Positions 25,824-33,837 of a DNA stretch of 64,000 nt are shown here, one piece after another. The stretch is taken from the NCBI RefSeq assembly GCF_016863275.1, contig NZ_BOOO01000006.1:1-64000 (forward strand), given 5' to 3'. Under the pieces are notes generated by a model. The model was given only the letters and a program-made list of their open reading frames with translations. It did not search any database and was not told where the DNA came from. Numbering within the stretch: position 1 is the first letter of the stretch; every line of letters starts with the position of its first letter. The stretch comes from Planotetraspora mira. GTDB taxonomy: Bacteria; Actinomycetota; Actinomycetes; Streptosporangiales; Streptosporangiaceae. The position numbers and the translations under genes are program-made.

Positions 25824-25898
25824 AACGAAACGACGCGGAACGAAACGACGCGGAACGGCACGACGCTGAACGCCACGACACGGAACCGTCGCGACACC
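25824..25898. repeat. 15-base tandem repeat, about five units
   Basis: Units at 25824, 25839, 25854, 25869 and 25884. The first two are identical (AACGAAACGACGCGG), the next two differ at two to four positions, the fifth is badly decayed. Open frames through it read a repeated pentapeptide, but none has a credible start or context, so it is treated as non-coding. Confidence 0.8.
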
Positions 25899-26021
25899 CC
25901 CGGCACGACAGGCCCGCGGCGCGACGCACCCTCCGCACGCCCGAGCGGGCCCGCGAGAGGGACGATCGGCGCCCTGTGAGGCTCCGGAGGGCCTGTCTCA
26001 TGGTTTCTGCCCGTATAGGGC

Positions 26022-26035
26022 TGGGAGCGCTCCCA
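26022..26035. promoter_or_regulatory. CebR operator 1 upstream of cebE
   Basis: Perfect TGGGAGCGCTCCCA, the CebR box known from Streptomyces cellobiose genes. A -10-like TATAGG lies two bases upstream of it. Confidence 0.92.
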
Positions 26036-26142
26036 TTCCGCATTGTGCCCGCATATGGGCTTTTCGGCCGATCCAACCGGGCCCGGAGTAACAGTTGGGT
26101 TTCGGCATATTGACGTTCGCGTTGCTCATAGAGGACTCTTCG

Positions 26143-26156
26143 TGGGAGCGCTCCCA
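26143..26156. promoter_or_regulatory. CebR operator 2 upstream of cebE
   Basis: Second perfect TGGGAGCGCTCCCA, 121 bases downstream of the first and 77 bases before the cebE start. Two boxes at this distance would allow cooperative or looped repression. Confidence 0.92.
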
Positions 26157-26232
26157 AATCCTGATGTCGGGGACCGGCCAAGGGATGCGACCTCCCCACG
26201 AGATTCGGGATACCACCTGAGAGGGGTCCGGA

Positions 26233-27570
26233 ATGATTGACAGATCGCGCCGCGGCAGGATGCTCGCGGCCGCAGCGGCCACGGCCCTCGCCCTCGGCGT
26301 CACAGCGGCCTGTGGCAGTGACAGTGAGCCAACGTCAGGCGGGTCCTCGGCCGCGGCGCCGGTCACCGTCAAGGTCCAGACGTTCGGCGGCGGCAAGAAC
26401 TTCGGGTACAAGGAGGCGATCGACAAATGGAACGCCTCCCACACCGACATCAAGATCCAGGAGGAGCACCTCACCGACCAGTTCGAGCAGGTCTACTGGC
26501 CGCAGATGATCCAGTGGCTGCAGTCCGGCTCGGGGGCCGGTGACGTCGTCGGAATCGACGAGGGCGGCATGGGCCTGGCCAAGGCGCACCCCGAATGGTG
26601 GGCCGACCTCGGCGAGTACGGCCTGTCGAACCGCCAGGGCGACTTCGCCCCGTGGAAGTGGGACGGCGGGCTCACGGCGGACGGCAAGCTGTTCGGCCTC
26701 GGCACCGACCTCGGCGGCATGAGCCTGTGCTACCGCCGCGACCTGTTCGAGAAGGCCGGCCTGCCGGGCGACCGTGACGAGGTCAGCAAGCTCTGGCCCA
26801 CCTGGGACGACTTCATCAAGGTCGGCCAGAAGTTCCAGGACAAGGTGAAGGACACCAAGTTCGTCGACGGCACCAACACGCTCTACAACGTGGTCCTGGT
26901 GCAGGAGGCGGTCAAGAACGGCGGTGTGTCCTACTTCGACAAGAGCAACACTCTCATCGTCGACAAGAACCCCGCGATCAAGTCCGCCTACGACTTCGCG
27001 GTGAAGATCAGCCAGGACGGCCTGACGGCCAAGCTGCGCAACTTCACCCCGGAGTGGAACACCGGCATGAAGAAGTCCCAGTTCGCGACGCTCGGCTGCC
27101 CCTCGTGGATGCTCGGCGCGGTCAGCGGCGACGACGGCGCGGGACCGGAGTTCTCCGGCAAGTGGGACGTCGCGGCGGTGCCGGGCGGCGGCGGCAACTG
27201 GGGCGGCTCCTGGCTCGCGGTGCCCAAGCAGTCCAAGCACCCGAAGGAGGCCGCGGCGGTCGCCGACTACCTGACCGGCAAGGAGGCCGAGGTCAGCGTG
27301 TTCACCTACAGCGGGAACATGCCGAGCAACACCCAGGCCCAGCAGGACCCAGCCGTCCAGGGCGCCAAGAACGAGTACTTCAACAACGCCCCGGTCGGCG
27401 ACATCTTCGCCAAGTCGGCCTCCACGCTCCAGCCCGTCTTCCTCGGCGTCAAGCACGCCCAGGTGAAGAACGCGGTGGAGTCGGTCATCTCGGCGCTGGA
27501 CGACGGCTCGGTGCCGTACGACCAGGCGTGGCAGAAGCTGGTCGACGACGCGGTCAAGGCAGCGGGCTGA
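26233..27570 (+). CDS. cebE: cellobiose/cellotriose-binding lipoprotein
   Basis: A 445-residue solute-binding lipoprotein with signal peptide and lipobox (ALALGVTAAC), followed by a Ser/Gly/Ala tether. The fold is extracellular solute-binding family 1, with Trp-rich binding surface segments (PEWWADLGEYG, WKWDGG, NWGGSWLAVP). Location behind two CebR boxes and before cebFG and a GH1 beta-glucosidase identifies the ligand class as cello-oligosaccharides. GAGAGGGG lies just upstream of the ATG at 26233. The mRNA then forms a strong hairpin before cebF, a usual way to keep more binding protein than permease. Confidence 0.92.
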   Translation: MIDRSRRGRMLAAAAATALALGVTAACGSDSEPTSGGSSAAAPVTVKVQTFGGGKNFGYKEAIDKWNASHTDIKIQEEHLTDQFEQVYWPQMIQWLQSGSGAGDVVGIDEGGMGLAKAHPEWWADLGEYGLSNRQGDFAPWKWDGGLTADGKLFGLGTDLGGMSLCYRRDLFEKAGLPGDRDEVSKLWPTWDDFIKVGQKFQDKVKDTKFVDGTNTLYNVVLVQEAVKNGGVSYFDKSNTLIVDKNPAIKSAYDFAVKISQDGLTAKLRNFTPEWNTGMKKSQFATLGCPSWMLGAVSGDDGAGPEFSGKWDVAAVPGGGGNWGGSWLAVPKQSKHPKEAAAVADYLTGKEAEVSVFTYSGNMPSNTQAQQDPAVQGAKNEYFNNAPVGDIFAKSASTLQPVFLGVKHAQVKNAVESVISALDDGSVPYDQAWQKLVDDAVKAAG

Positions 27571-27592
27571 TCCACCCGCCCGTCATATGAGC

Positions 27593-27631
27593 ACCGGCCC
27601 GCCCCGGCGGCACACCGCAGGGCGGGCCGGT
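27593..27631 (+). terminator. intercistronic hairpin cebE/cebF (attenuator or mRNA stabiliser)
   Basis: Perfect 12-bp stem ACCGGCCCGCCC (27593-27604) / GGGCGGGCCGGT (27620-27631), 15-base loop, no T-run. It lies between the binding-protein and permease genes of one operon, so partial termination or protection of the upstream mRNA is more likely than full termination. Confidence 0.75.
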
Positions 27632-27657
27632 CGCCTGCTTCCGCTGAAAGGTGACCC

Positions 27658-28632
27658 ATGAGCCTGCACGTCGACTCGGGACCGTCCACTCGGGCGCCGG
27701 TCCCGCCTTCGAGAAGGCACGGGCGACCGGGGACGGGGCGGACCTTCCTGTCCTGGCTGGATCTGAAGGCCGCTCCGTACCTCCTCATCTCGCCGTACTA
27801 CCTGCTGTTCCTCCTCTTCGGGATCTTCCCGCTCGGCTTCACCCTGTGGTACTCGCTCTACGACTACGACCTCGCGGGGACGGTGAAGTGGACCGGGCTG
27901 GGCAACTACACCGCGCTCCTGGCCGACTCGGCGTTCTGGAACGCGGTCGTCAACACGCTCGGGATGTTCGTCATCGCGACCGTCCCGCAGATCCTCCTGG
28001 CCCTGCTCCTCGCCAACGCGCTGAACAAGCGGATCAGGGGCCGGCTGTTCGTCCGGCTGGGCGTCCTGCTTCCCCTGGTCACCTCGGTCGTCGCCGTGGC
28101 CGTGGTGTTCACCCAGCTGTACGGGCGCGACTGGGGACTTTTCAACTGGATCCTGGGATCGGTGGGCGTCGATCCGATCGACTGGAAGGCCGAGCGGCTG
28201 CCGTCCTGGCTGGCGATCTCCACCATGATCGACTGGCGGTGGACCGGCTACAACGCGATCATCTTCCTGGCCGCGATGCAGACGATCCCGAAGGACCTCT
28301 ACGAGGCCGCCGCCATCGACGGCGCCTCCCGCCGCCGCCAGTTCTGGCAGATCACCATCCCCATGCTCCGGCCGACCATGATCTTCGTGGTGCTGAACTC
28401 CACGATCGGCGGCCTGACGCTGTTCGCGGAGCCCACCACCTTCTACGGCGGGAACGTCCACGGCGGCAGCAACAGCCAGTTCCAGACCGTGTCGATGTTC
28501 ATCGTGGAACAGGGCTTCCGGGAGTTCGACTACGGCTACGCGGCCGGCGCGGCATGGCTGCTCTTCATCATGATCCTCATCGGATCCCTCATCAACTTCC
28601 TGCTCATCCGCCGGATCGGGGGCAAAAAGTGA
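27658..28632 (+). CDS. cebF: cellobiose ABC transporter permease
   Basis: A 324-residue CUT1 permease with about six membrane helices after a basic, proline-rich cytoplasmic N-terminus (about residues 1-35). The EAA loop YEAAAIDGASRRRQFWQITIPMLRP is present. It pairs with CebG and takes substrate from CebE. The ATG at 27658 follows GAAAGGTG closely. The operon has no ATPase gene; the MsiK-type ATPase at 12535 probably serves it. Confidence 0.92.
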   Translation: MSLHVDSGPSTRAPVPPSRRHGRPGTGRTFLSWLDLKAAPYLLISPYYLLFLLFGIFPLGFTLWYSLYDYDLAGTVKWTGLGNYTALLADSAFWNAVVNTLGMFVIATVPQILLALLLANALNKRIRGRLFVRLGVLLPLVTSVVAVAVVFTQLYGRDWGLFNWILGSVGVDPIDWKAERLPSWLAISTMIDWRWTGYNAIIFLAAMQTIPKDLYEAAAIDGASRRRQFWQITIPMLRPTMIFVVLNSTIGGLTLFAEPTTFYGGNVHGGSNSQFQTVSMFIVEQGFREFDYGYAAGAAWLLFIMILIGSLINFLLIRRIGGKK

Positions 28633-29519
28633 CCACGCTCTCCGCACCCGCCGAGACCCGGCGGCCTCGCGCGAAGTGGGCCGGCGGCACCGACCTGTGG
28701 AAGGCCACGCCGCTCACGAGGATCGCGCTGATCGTCACGATCGTCATCTCGGCGTTCCCGTTGTACTGGATGGTCGTCATCGCCTCCCGGACCAACCGCG
28801 AGGCCACCGACATCCCGCCGCCGTTCCTGCCGGGCGGCAACCTCGGGCAGAACATCCAGCGGGTGCTCACCAACGAGGACGCGCACTACCTGGCCGGTCT
28901 GACCAACTCGGTGATCATCGCGTCGACCGTGACGATCTCCGTGGTGCTCATCTCCACCTTCGCCGGCTTCGCCTTCGCGCGACTGCGGTTCAAGGGCGGC
29001 CGCATCCTCCTGCTGCTCGTGCTGGTGACGATGATGGTCCCGCTGCAGCAGATGGGCATGGTGCCGCTCTACCGGATGATGGTCAGCCTCGAATGGATCG
29101 GCACGCTCAAGGCCGTGATCCTGCCGTACCTGCTGAATGGTTTCGGCGTCTTCCTGATGACGCAGTACACCGAGCAGGCCGTGCCGAACGAACTGGTCGA
29201 GGCGGCGCGGGTCGACGGCGCGTCGACCCTGCGAATCTGGTGGAACGTCATCCTGCCCGCCGTACGGCCGGGCATGGCGGTGCTGGGGATCAACACGTTC
29301 ATGCTGACCTGGAACGACTTCCTGTGGCCGCTGATCGTGCTGACTCCGGACAACCCGACGGTCCAGGTCGCCGTCAACTCCCTCAACGCGAAGTACGGCA
29401 CGGACTACGTCCTCATCTTCAGTGGGACCGCCCTGTCCGTCCTCCCGCTCATCGTCGTTTTCGTCGTGTTCGGCCGACAGATCATCGGCGGACTCATGGA
29501 AGGTGCAGTCAAAGCGTGA
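28629..29519 (+). CDS. cebG: cellobiose ABC transporter permease
   Basis: A 296-residue CUT1 permease partner of CebF, with six predicted helices and the EAA loop (VEAARVDGASTLRIWWNVILPAVRPG). The GTG start overlaps the cebF stop (GTGA 28629-28632), and the stop in turn overlaps bglC (GTGA 29516-29519). Confidence 0.92.
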   Translation: MTTLSAPAETRRPRAKWAGGTDLWKATPLTRIALIVTIVISAFPLYWMVVIASRTNREATDIPPPFLPGGNLGQNIQRVLTNEDAHYLAGLTNSVIIASTVTISVVLISTFAGFAFARLRFKGGRILLLLVLVTMMVPLQQMGMVPLYRMMVSLEWIGTLKAVILPYLLNGFGVFLMTQYTEQAVPNELVEAARVDGASTLRIWWNVILPAVRPGMAVLGINTFMLTWNDFLWPLIVLTPDNPTVQVAVNSLNAKYGTDYVLIFSGTALSVLPLIVVFVVFGRQIIGGLMEGAVKA

Positions 29520-30949
29520 CCACGCAAGGCACACGACCAGAAACCGAGACACCTGGCCTGACGTTCCCCACCGGGTTCGTCTGGGGCGCCGCCACCTCGG
29601 CCTACCAGATCGAGGGGGCGGTCACCGCCGACGGGCGCGGGACCTCCGTCTGGGACACCTTCTGCCGTCAGCCGGGCCGGATCGTGGGCGGCCAGAACGC
29701 CGACGTCGCGATCGACCACTACAACCGCTACCGGGACGACGTCGCCCTCATGGCCGACCTCGGCCTGACGGCGTACCGCTTCTCCGTCTCCTGGCCACGC
29801 GTGCAGCCCGACGGCGCGGGAGCGATCAACGCCCGCGGGCTCGACTTCTACAAGCGTCTCGTCGACGAGTTGCTCGGCCACGGCATCGACCCCTGGGTGA
29901 CGCTGTACCACTGGGACCTCCCCCAGGCGCTCGAGGACGCGGGCGGCTGGCCCGCGCGTGACACGTCGAAGCGCTTCGCCGACTACGCGGCCGCCGTGCA
30001 CGCCGAACTGGGCGATCGGGTGCGGAACTGGAGCACGGTCAACGAGCCCTGGTGCTCGGCCTTCCTCGGGTACGCCTCGGGAGAGCACGCCCCGGGCCGC
30101 CGGGAGCCGGGAGCGGCCATCCGGGCCGCGCATCACCTGAACCTCGCGCACGGCCTGGCCACCCAGGCGATGCGCGCCCAGGACCCGGCCTCGCGGATCG
30201 GAGGGTGCGTGAACCTCTACGCGATCTCCCCCGCGACCGGGAGCGACGCCGACCTGGACGCGGCCCGCCGCATCGACGGCCTGCAGAACCGGTTCTTCCT
30301 CGACGCTCTGCTCAAGGGCGCCTACCCGGAGGACGTGCTGAGTGACGTCGCCCACCTCACCGAGGGAGGGTTCATCGAGGACGGCGACATGGCCACGATC
30401 TCCGCGCCGCTGGACATGCTGCTGATCAACTACTACAGCCGGTTCACCGTGTCCGGGGCGCCCGGAGGCGCGTTGTCGGCCGCCGCGGCACCGACCGACT
30501 CCGGCTCTCCCTGGGTGGGCAGCGAGCACGTGGGGTTCGTGAACGGCGGCAGGCCCGTGACCGGAATGGGCTGGGAGATCGACGACGCCGGGCTGTACGA
30601 GATCCTCATGCGGGTGCACGAGGAGTACCCGTCGATCCCCATGGTGATCTCGGAGAACGGCGCCGCCTTCGACGACGTGGTCGTCGAAGGCGCGGTCCAC
30701 GACCCCGACCGTGCGGCGTACATCGAGGCGCACCTGCGGGTCTGCCATGCCGCGATCGAGGCCGGGCTGCCCCTCCAGGGGTACTTCGCGTGGTCGCTGA
30801 TGGACAACTTCGAGTGGGCATGGGGGTATGGCAAGCGTTTCGGGCTCGTCTACGTGGACTACGAGACACAGCTCAGGACGGCCAAGTCCAGCGCGTTGTG
30901 GTATGCCGACACCATCAGGCGCGGCGGCCTGCCGAGTCCGGCAGAATGA
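29516..30949 (+). CDS. bglC: beta-glucosidase, GH1 (ceb operon copy)
   Basis: A 477-residue cytoplasmic GH1 enzyme that cleaves imported cellobiose or cellotriose to glucose. Catalytic residues are the acid/base Glu in STVNEPWC and the nucleophile Glu in VISENGAAFDD. The N-terminal GFVWGAATSAYQIEGA and C-terminal SLMDNFEWAWGYGKRFGLVYVDY are typical of the family. It is the last structural gene of cebEFG-bglC, with a four-base GTGA overlap. There is no signal peptide. A second GH1 gene with its own CebR box lies 2.9 kb downstream. Confidence 0.95.
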   Translation: MTTQGTRPETETPGLTFPTGFVWGAATSAYQIEGAVTADGRGTSVWDTFCRQPGRIVGGQNADVAIDHYNRYRDDVALMADLGLTAYRFSVSWPRVQPDGAGAINARGLDFYKRLVDELLGHGIDPWVTLYHWDLPQALEDAGGWPARDTSKRFADYAAAVHAELGDRVRNWSTVNEPWCSAFLGYASGEHAPGRREPGAAIRAAHHLNLAHGLATQAMRAQDPASRIGGCVNLYAISPATGSDADLDAARRIDGLQNRFFLDALLKGAYPEDVLSDVAHLTEGGFIEDGDMATISAPLDMLLINYYSRFTVSGAPGGALSAAAAPTDSGSPWVGSEHVGFVNGGRPVTGMGWEIDDAGLYEILMRVHEEYPSIPMVISENGAAFDDVVVEGAVHDPDRAAYIEAHLRVCHAAIEAGLPLQGYFAWSLMDNFEWAWGYGKRFGLVYVDYETQLRTAKSSALWYADTIRRGGLPSPAE

Positions 30950-30991
30950 ACGCGTTCGCGATCAGCACGTGCAGACGAGGGGGCGCCGGAG

Positions 30992-32011
30992 ATGAACGGG
31001 GATCGCCGCGTGGGAGCGCGACCGACCCTTGAGGCGGTCGCCGCTCGCGCCGGAGTGGGCCGCGGCACCGTTTCGCGGGTCATCAACGGCTCGTCGAAGG
31101 TGAGTGACAAGGCCCGGGACGCGGTGCTGCTCGCGATCGACGAGCTGGGCTATGTACCCAACCGGGCGGCGCGCACCCTGGTCACCAACCGGACCGACAC
31201 CATCGCCCTGGTGGTGTCGGAGTCGGAGCAGCGCGTCTTCGACGAGCCGTACTTCGCCGGGCTGATCCGCGGGATCGGCTCGGCCCTGTCGGAGACCGGC
31301 CTGCAGCTGATCCTCACGATGGCGCAGAACCGCCAGGAGCACGACCGCCTGGAGGGTTATCTGACCGGGCAGCACGTCGACGGCGTGCTGCTCACGTCGG
31401 TTCACGGGGCCGATCCGCTGCCGGGCCGGCTCGAGGAGCTGGGCGTGCCCACCGTCCTCGGTGGCCGCCCGGTGGCGCTGAACCCGTACAGCTACGTCGA
31501 CATGGACAACCGGGCCGGCGCCCGGCAGGCGGTCAAGTACCTGGTCTCCAAGGGCAGGACCCGCATCGCCACCATCGCCGGCCCCCAGGACATGGGCGTG
31601 GGCGTCGACAGGCTCGCCGGATACCGCGACGCGCTGCTCGCCACCGGCATGACCGAACTGGTCTCCTACGGCGACTTCTCCGAGGAGAGCGGCGAGGCGG
31701 CGATGCGGGAGTTGCTGGAGCGGCATCCGGGCCTCGACGCCGTCTTCACCGCCTCGGATCCGATGGCCGCCGGGGCGCTGCGCGTATTGCGGGAACGGGG
31801 CAGGTCCGTGCCGGGTGACGTGGCGGTCATCGGCTTCGAGGACTCGAAGGTCGCCCTGCACACAGACCCCCCGCTCACGAGCGTGCACCAGCCGACCGAG
31901 GCCATGGGCCGGCAGATGGTGCGGCTGCTGCTCGCCCGGATCAACGGGGAGTCCCTGGAGCAGCCCGTCGTCATCCTCGACACGCACCTGGTGATCCGCG
32001 CCTCGGCCTGA
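30992..32011 (+). CDS. cebR: LacI family repressor of cellobiose genes
   Basis: A 339-residue LacI protein: HTH PTLEAVAARAGVGRGTVSRVINGS at about residues 11-34, hinge, then the sugar-binding domain with GRPV, VDMDNRAGARQAV and VIGFEDSK. In Streptomyces CebR binds TGGGAGCGCTCCCA and is released by cellobiose or cellotriose. Three perfect copies of this box occur in the window, two before cebE and one before the second GH1 gene. It follows bglC by 42 bases in the same direction and may be cotranscribed, which would give feedback. GAGGGGG lies upstream of the ATG. Confidence 0.92.
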   Translation: MNGDRRVGARPTLEAVAARAGVGRGTVSRVINGSSKVSDKARDAVLLAIDELGYVPNRAARTLVTNRTDTIALVVSESEQRVFDEPYFAGLIRGIGSALSETGLQLILTMAQNRQEHDRLEGYLTGQHVDGVLLTSVHGADPLPGRLEELGVPTVLGGRPVALNPYSYVDMDNRAGARQAVKYLVSKGRTRIATIAGPQDMGVGVDRLAGYRDALLATGMTELVSYGDFSEESGEAAMRELLERHPGLDAVFTASDPMAAGALRVLRERGRSVPGDVAVIGFEDSKVALHTDPPLTSVHQPTEAMGRQMVRLLLARINGESLEQPVVILDTHLVIRASA

Positions 32012-32040
32012 ACTCCCGCGTCCTGGCCGGGCCGGCGGAC

Positions 32041-33351
32041 TCAGACGCCCCCGACGACCAGGGCCTCCATCCCCCGGAGGAAGGTCTCCAGGTCGCGCGG
32101 GGCGACGTGCATCGAGTCGGCCGTGACCAGAACGCGGAGCCGGTCGGGCTCCCCCGTCACGTGCACGCAGAACCTGCAGTTGAGCTCGTCGAGCCCGCTC
32201 TGGGGGACGATCTGCGTGAGCGCGAGGGCCGAGCGGATCTCGTCCTCGTCCGGCACCTCCCCCACCGGGGTGACGGCCTCGACGGGTCTTTGGTCGTTGA
32301 AGCAGCAGAGCGGGTCGGCCCCGTCCAGCCTGAGGCGCAGCTCCGCCGGGTCGTAGTAGGCGTGCCGATAGGCGCGCAACGCCGAGGCCCTCGCCGACTC
32401 CATCAGTTCGTGGAAGCCCTCTTGCCCACCACTCGCGCCCGCGGCCTGGGCGCGGCCGTGTCCGGGCGGGAGCACGAACAGGCCGAGTTGCGCGAGTGAG
32501 GTCACCACGTCCCTGTCCTGCTGCCGGAACCGGTTGTTGACCAGCGGGGTCATGGCTGCGCCGGGCCGCCCGGCGATGCGCGCGACCTCCACGCAGGCGG
32601 CGGCCAACAGGACGGTCGAGGTGCTCACGCCGTAACGGACGGAGAGCGTCCGGCTCGCACGGTCGAGAGCGGGCGAGACCATCGTGAGGCGCTGGTATCG
32701 GGGCGTGGCGGCGGCCGCCTCCCTCGACGGCCCGAACACCGGCCCGCCGAGCTCCGCCATGGCGCGCTCCCAGAACGCCACCGAGCGCTCGCCGCGGGCG
32801 GCGTCGGCGCCCTCCTGCCGGCTTACGAGATCGCGGAGTCGCTCGGACGGGCCGGGCAGCACCCCTCTGAGCAGGGCCACCCGCAGGTCACGGGCGACGA
32901 TGTCCCCCGCGTAGCCGTCCGCGGCCGTGTGGCAGAACGCGAGGATCACCTGCTCCACGACCCCGTCACGGATGACCAGGCCCGCCCGGACCGGCCAGTC
33001 CTCCGCCGGGTCGAACCTGTCCTCCGCCACGGCGTTCGCGGCCAGGTCCGCGCCCACCTCTGCCGCGATGCCGCCGCTGACGCCCACGACCTGGTACGGC
33101 TCGCCGTCCGGGCCGATCCTGACACGCGTGCGCAGTGAGTCGTGCCGTTCCACGACCATGGACAGAGCACGGGCGACCGTCTCGGGGCCGGGCGATCCCG
33201 CGGCACGCGGCACGGCCACCGTCCGCGAGAAGTTGAAGTAGCGGTCGCCGGGGGCGCCGACGAGCCGCATGGCCTCCCAGATGGACCGCTGCCCCCAGGC
33301 GAGAGGACCCGTCCACTCGGGATCGTCCGCTCGGAACCCTGCCTGGATCAC
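32041..33351 (-). CDS. stand-alone condensation-domain protein
   Basis: A 436-residue protein with the chloramphenicol-acetyltransferase-like condensation fold (N-terminal LAWGQRSIWEAMRL, RHDSLRTRV, C-terminal PLCCFNDQR and VTADSMHV). Such domains form amide or ester bonds in nonribosomal peptide synthesis and in single acyltransferases. The HHxxxDG active-site motif reads C-H-T-A-A-D-G (residues 140-146): the catalytic second His (141) and Asp-Gly are kept, the first His is Cys. No NRPS modules or carrier protein are nearby, so it acts alone or with distant partners. The GTG start overlaps the stop of a tiny upstream open frame (GTGA). Confidence 0.82.
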   Translation of the reverse strand: MIQAGFRADDPEWTGPLAWGQRSIWEAMRLVGAPGDRYFNFSRTVAVPRAAGSPGPETVARALSMVVERHDSLRTRVRIGPDGEPYQVVGVSGGIAAEVGADLAANAVAEDRFDPAEDWPVRAGLVIRDGVVEQVILAFCHTAADGYAGDIVARDLRVALLRGVLPGPSERLRDLVSRQEGADAARGERSVAFWERAMAELGGPVFGPSREAAAATPRYQRLTMVSPALDRASRTLSVRYGVSTSTVLLAAACVEVARIAGRPGAAMTPLVNNRFRQQDRDVVTSLAQLGLFVLPPGHGRAQAAGASGGQEGFHELMESARASALRAYRHAYYDPAELRLRLDGADPLCCFNDQRPVEAVTPVGEVPDEDEIRSALALTQIVPQSGLDELNCRFCVHVTGEPDRLRVLVTADSMHVAPRDLETFLRGMEALVVGGV

Positions 33352-33440
33352 CGCGCCGCCCGGCCCGGTGCGGGGAAGCGCTCTCGCCGGCGAGCGGCGG
33401 TGCGGGCCGATTCCAAGGAGGTCGTGTCGTCCTGAGCCAT
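33348..33440 (-). CDS. possible coupled micro-ORF upstream of the condensation gene
   Basis: A 30-residue open frame from ATG at 33440 (MAQDDTTSLESARTAARRRE...), extendable in frame to an ATG at 33485 (45 residues). Its TGA overlaps the GTG of the condensation-domain gene. That gene has no clear Shine-Dalgarno of its own, so coupling from this frame would explain its translation. The peptide is acidic at its start and Arg-rich at its end. No family is recognised. It may be only a leader peptide, or chance. Confidence 0.3.
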   Translation of the reverse strand: MAQDDTTSLESARTAARRRERFPAPGRAAR

Positions 33441-33748
33441 TCGTCCGGTAACCCCTGTCAGGCGGCGAGTCGCTTCCGTCGTCATCTCGTGCGTATCTCG
33501 TGCGTATCTCGCGAGCCGGGACCTACGACGTCTCATATCGCGAGACGTCTCACCGTCCGGCTGGAAACGCCGAGGTGGCCGCGTCAGGTGAGCCCGCGGG
33601 TCTCAACAGGAAAAGCGCTTCATTCGCGATCAGGCTAGGGATTATGACTGGCTCGCGTCAAGATGTATGCGCTATTTCCTTACTATATCGGCATTCTTGA
33701 ACGGCTATTTCCGCATATTAACAACATAATTAATGACAGGCCCGACCA
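33441..33748. other. AT-rich divergent spacer
   Basis: About 300 bases between the condensation gene and the second GH1 promoter. Composition changes sharply from GC-rich to AT-rich, with about half to 60 percent A+T at 33610-33745 including ACTATATCGG, GCATATTAAC and CATAATTAATG. Promoters for the minus-strand gene probably lie here. Short open frames in it look accidental. Confidence 0.5.
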
Positions 33749-33777
33749 TTGACAATGGCCATTCCGTTTTGTACGCT
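33749..33777 (+). promoter_or_regulatory. promoter of the second GH1 gene
   Basis: TTGACA (33749-33754), 17-base spacer, TACGCT (33772-33777): an excellent match to the housekeeping sigma consensus. Transcription would start near 33784, inside the CebR box that begins three bases after the -10 hexamer. Confidence 0.85.
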
Positions 33778-33779
33778 CC

Positions 33780-33793
33780 TGGGAGCGCTCCCA
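33780..33793. promoter_or_regulatory. CebR operator of the second GH1 gene
   Basis: Third perfect TGGGAGCGCTCCCA. It overlaps the predicted transcription start, so bound CebR would block RNA polymerase directly. Confidence 0.92.
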
Positions 33794-33837
33794 CATGGCT
33801 GTCCGAGGCCCCGAGGGAGACCTCGACGAGGAGAGAC

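Larger units (their letters stand above)
25731..26232. other. gene-free spacer between sulfatase and cebE
   Basis: 502 bases. In order it holds a strong terminator (25778-25809), a 15-base tandem repeat (25824-25898), a GC-rich stretch with no feature I recognise (25899-26000), and the ceb control region with two CebR boxes (26022 and 26143). A TTGACG at 26110-26115 and a TATAGG at 26014-26019 are possible promoter parts, but neither has a good partner hexamer. Confidence 0.7.

Noticed and set aside
25664-26199. Minus-strand open frames through the 15-base repeat encoding FRVVS or SASFR pentapeptides
   Set aside because: No ribosome binding site, no conservation expected, and they run through a terminator and the CebR boxes.
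31011-31024. A fourth CebR box at the start of cebR (TGGGAGCGCGACCG)
   Set aside because: Only 11 of 14 bases match, one half-site is lost, and it lies in codons of the conserved N-terminus, so chance is likely.
33500-33700. Short plus-strand open frame in the AT-rich spacer
   Set aside because: No ribosome binding site or family, and mixed composition.
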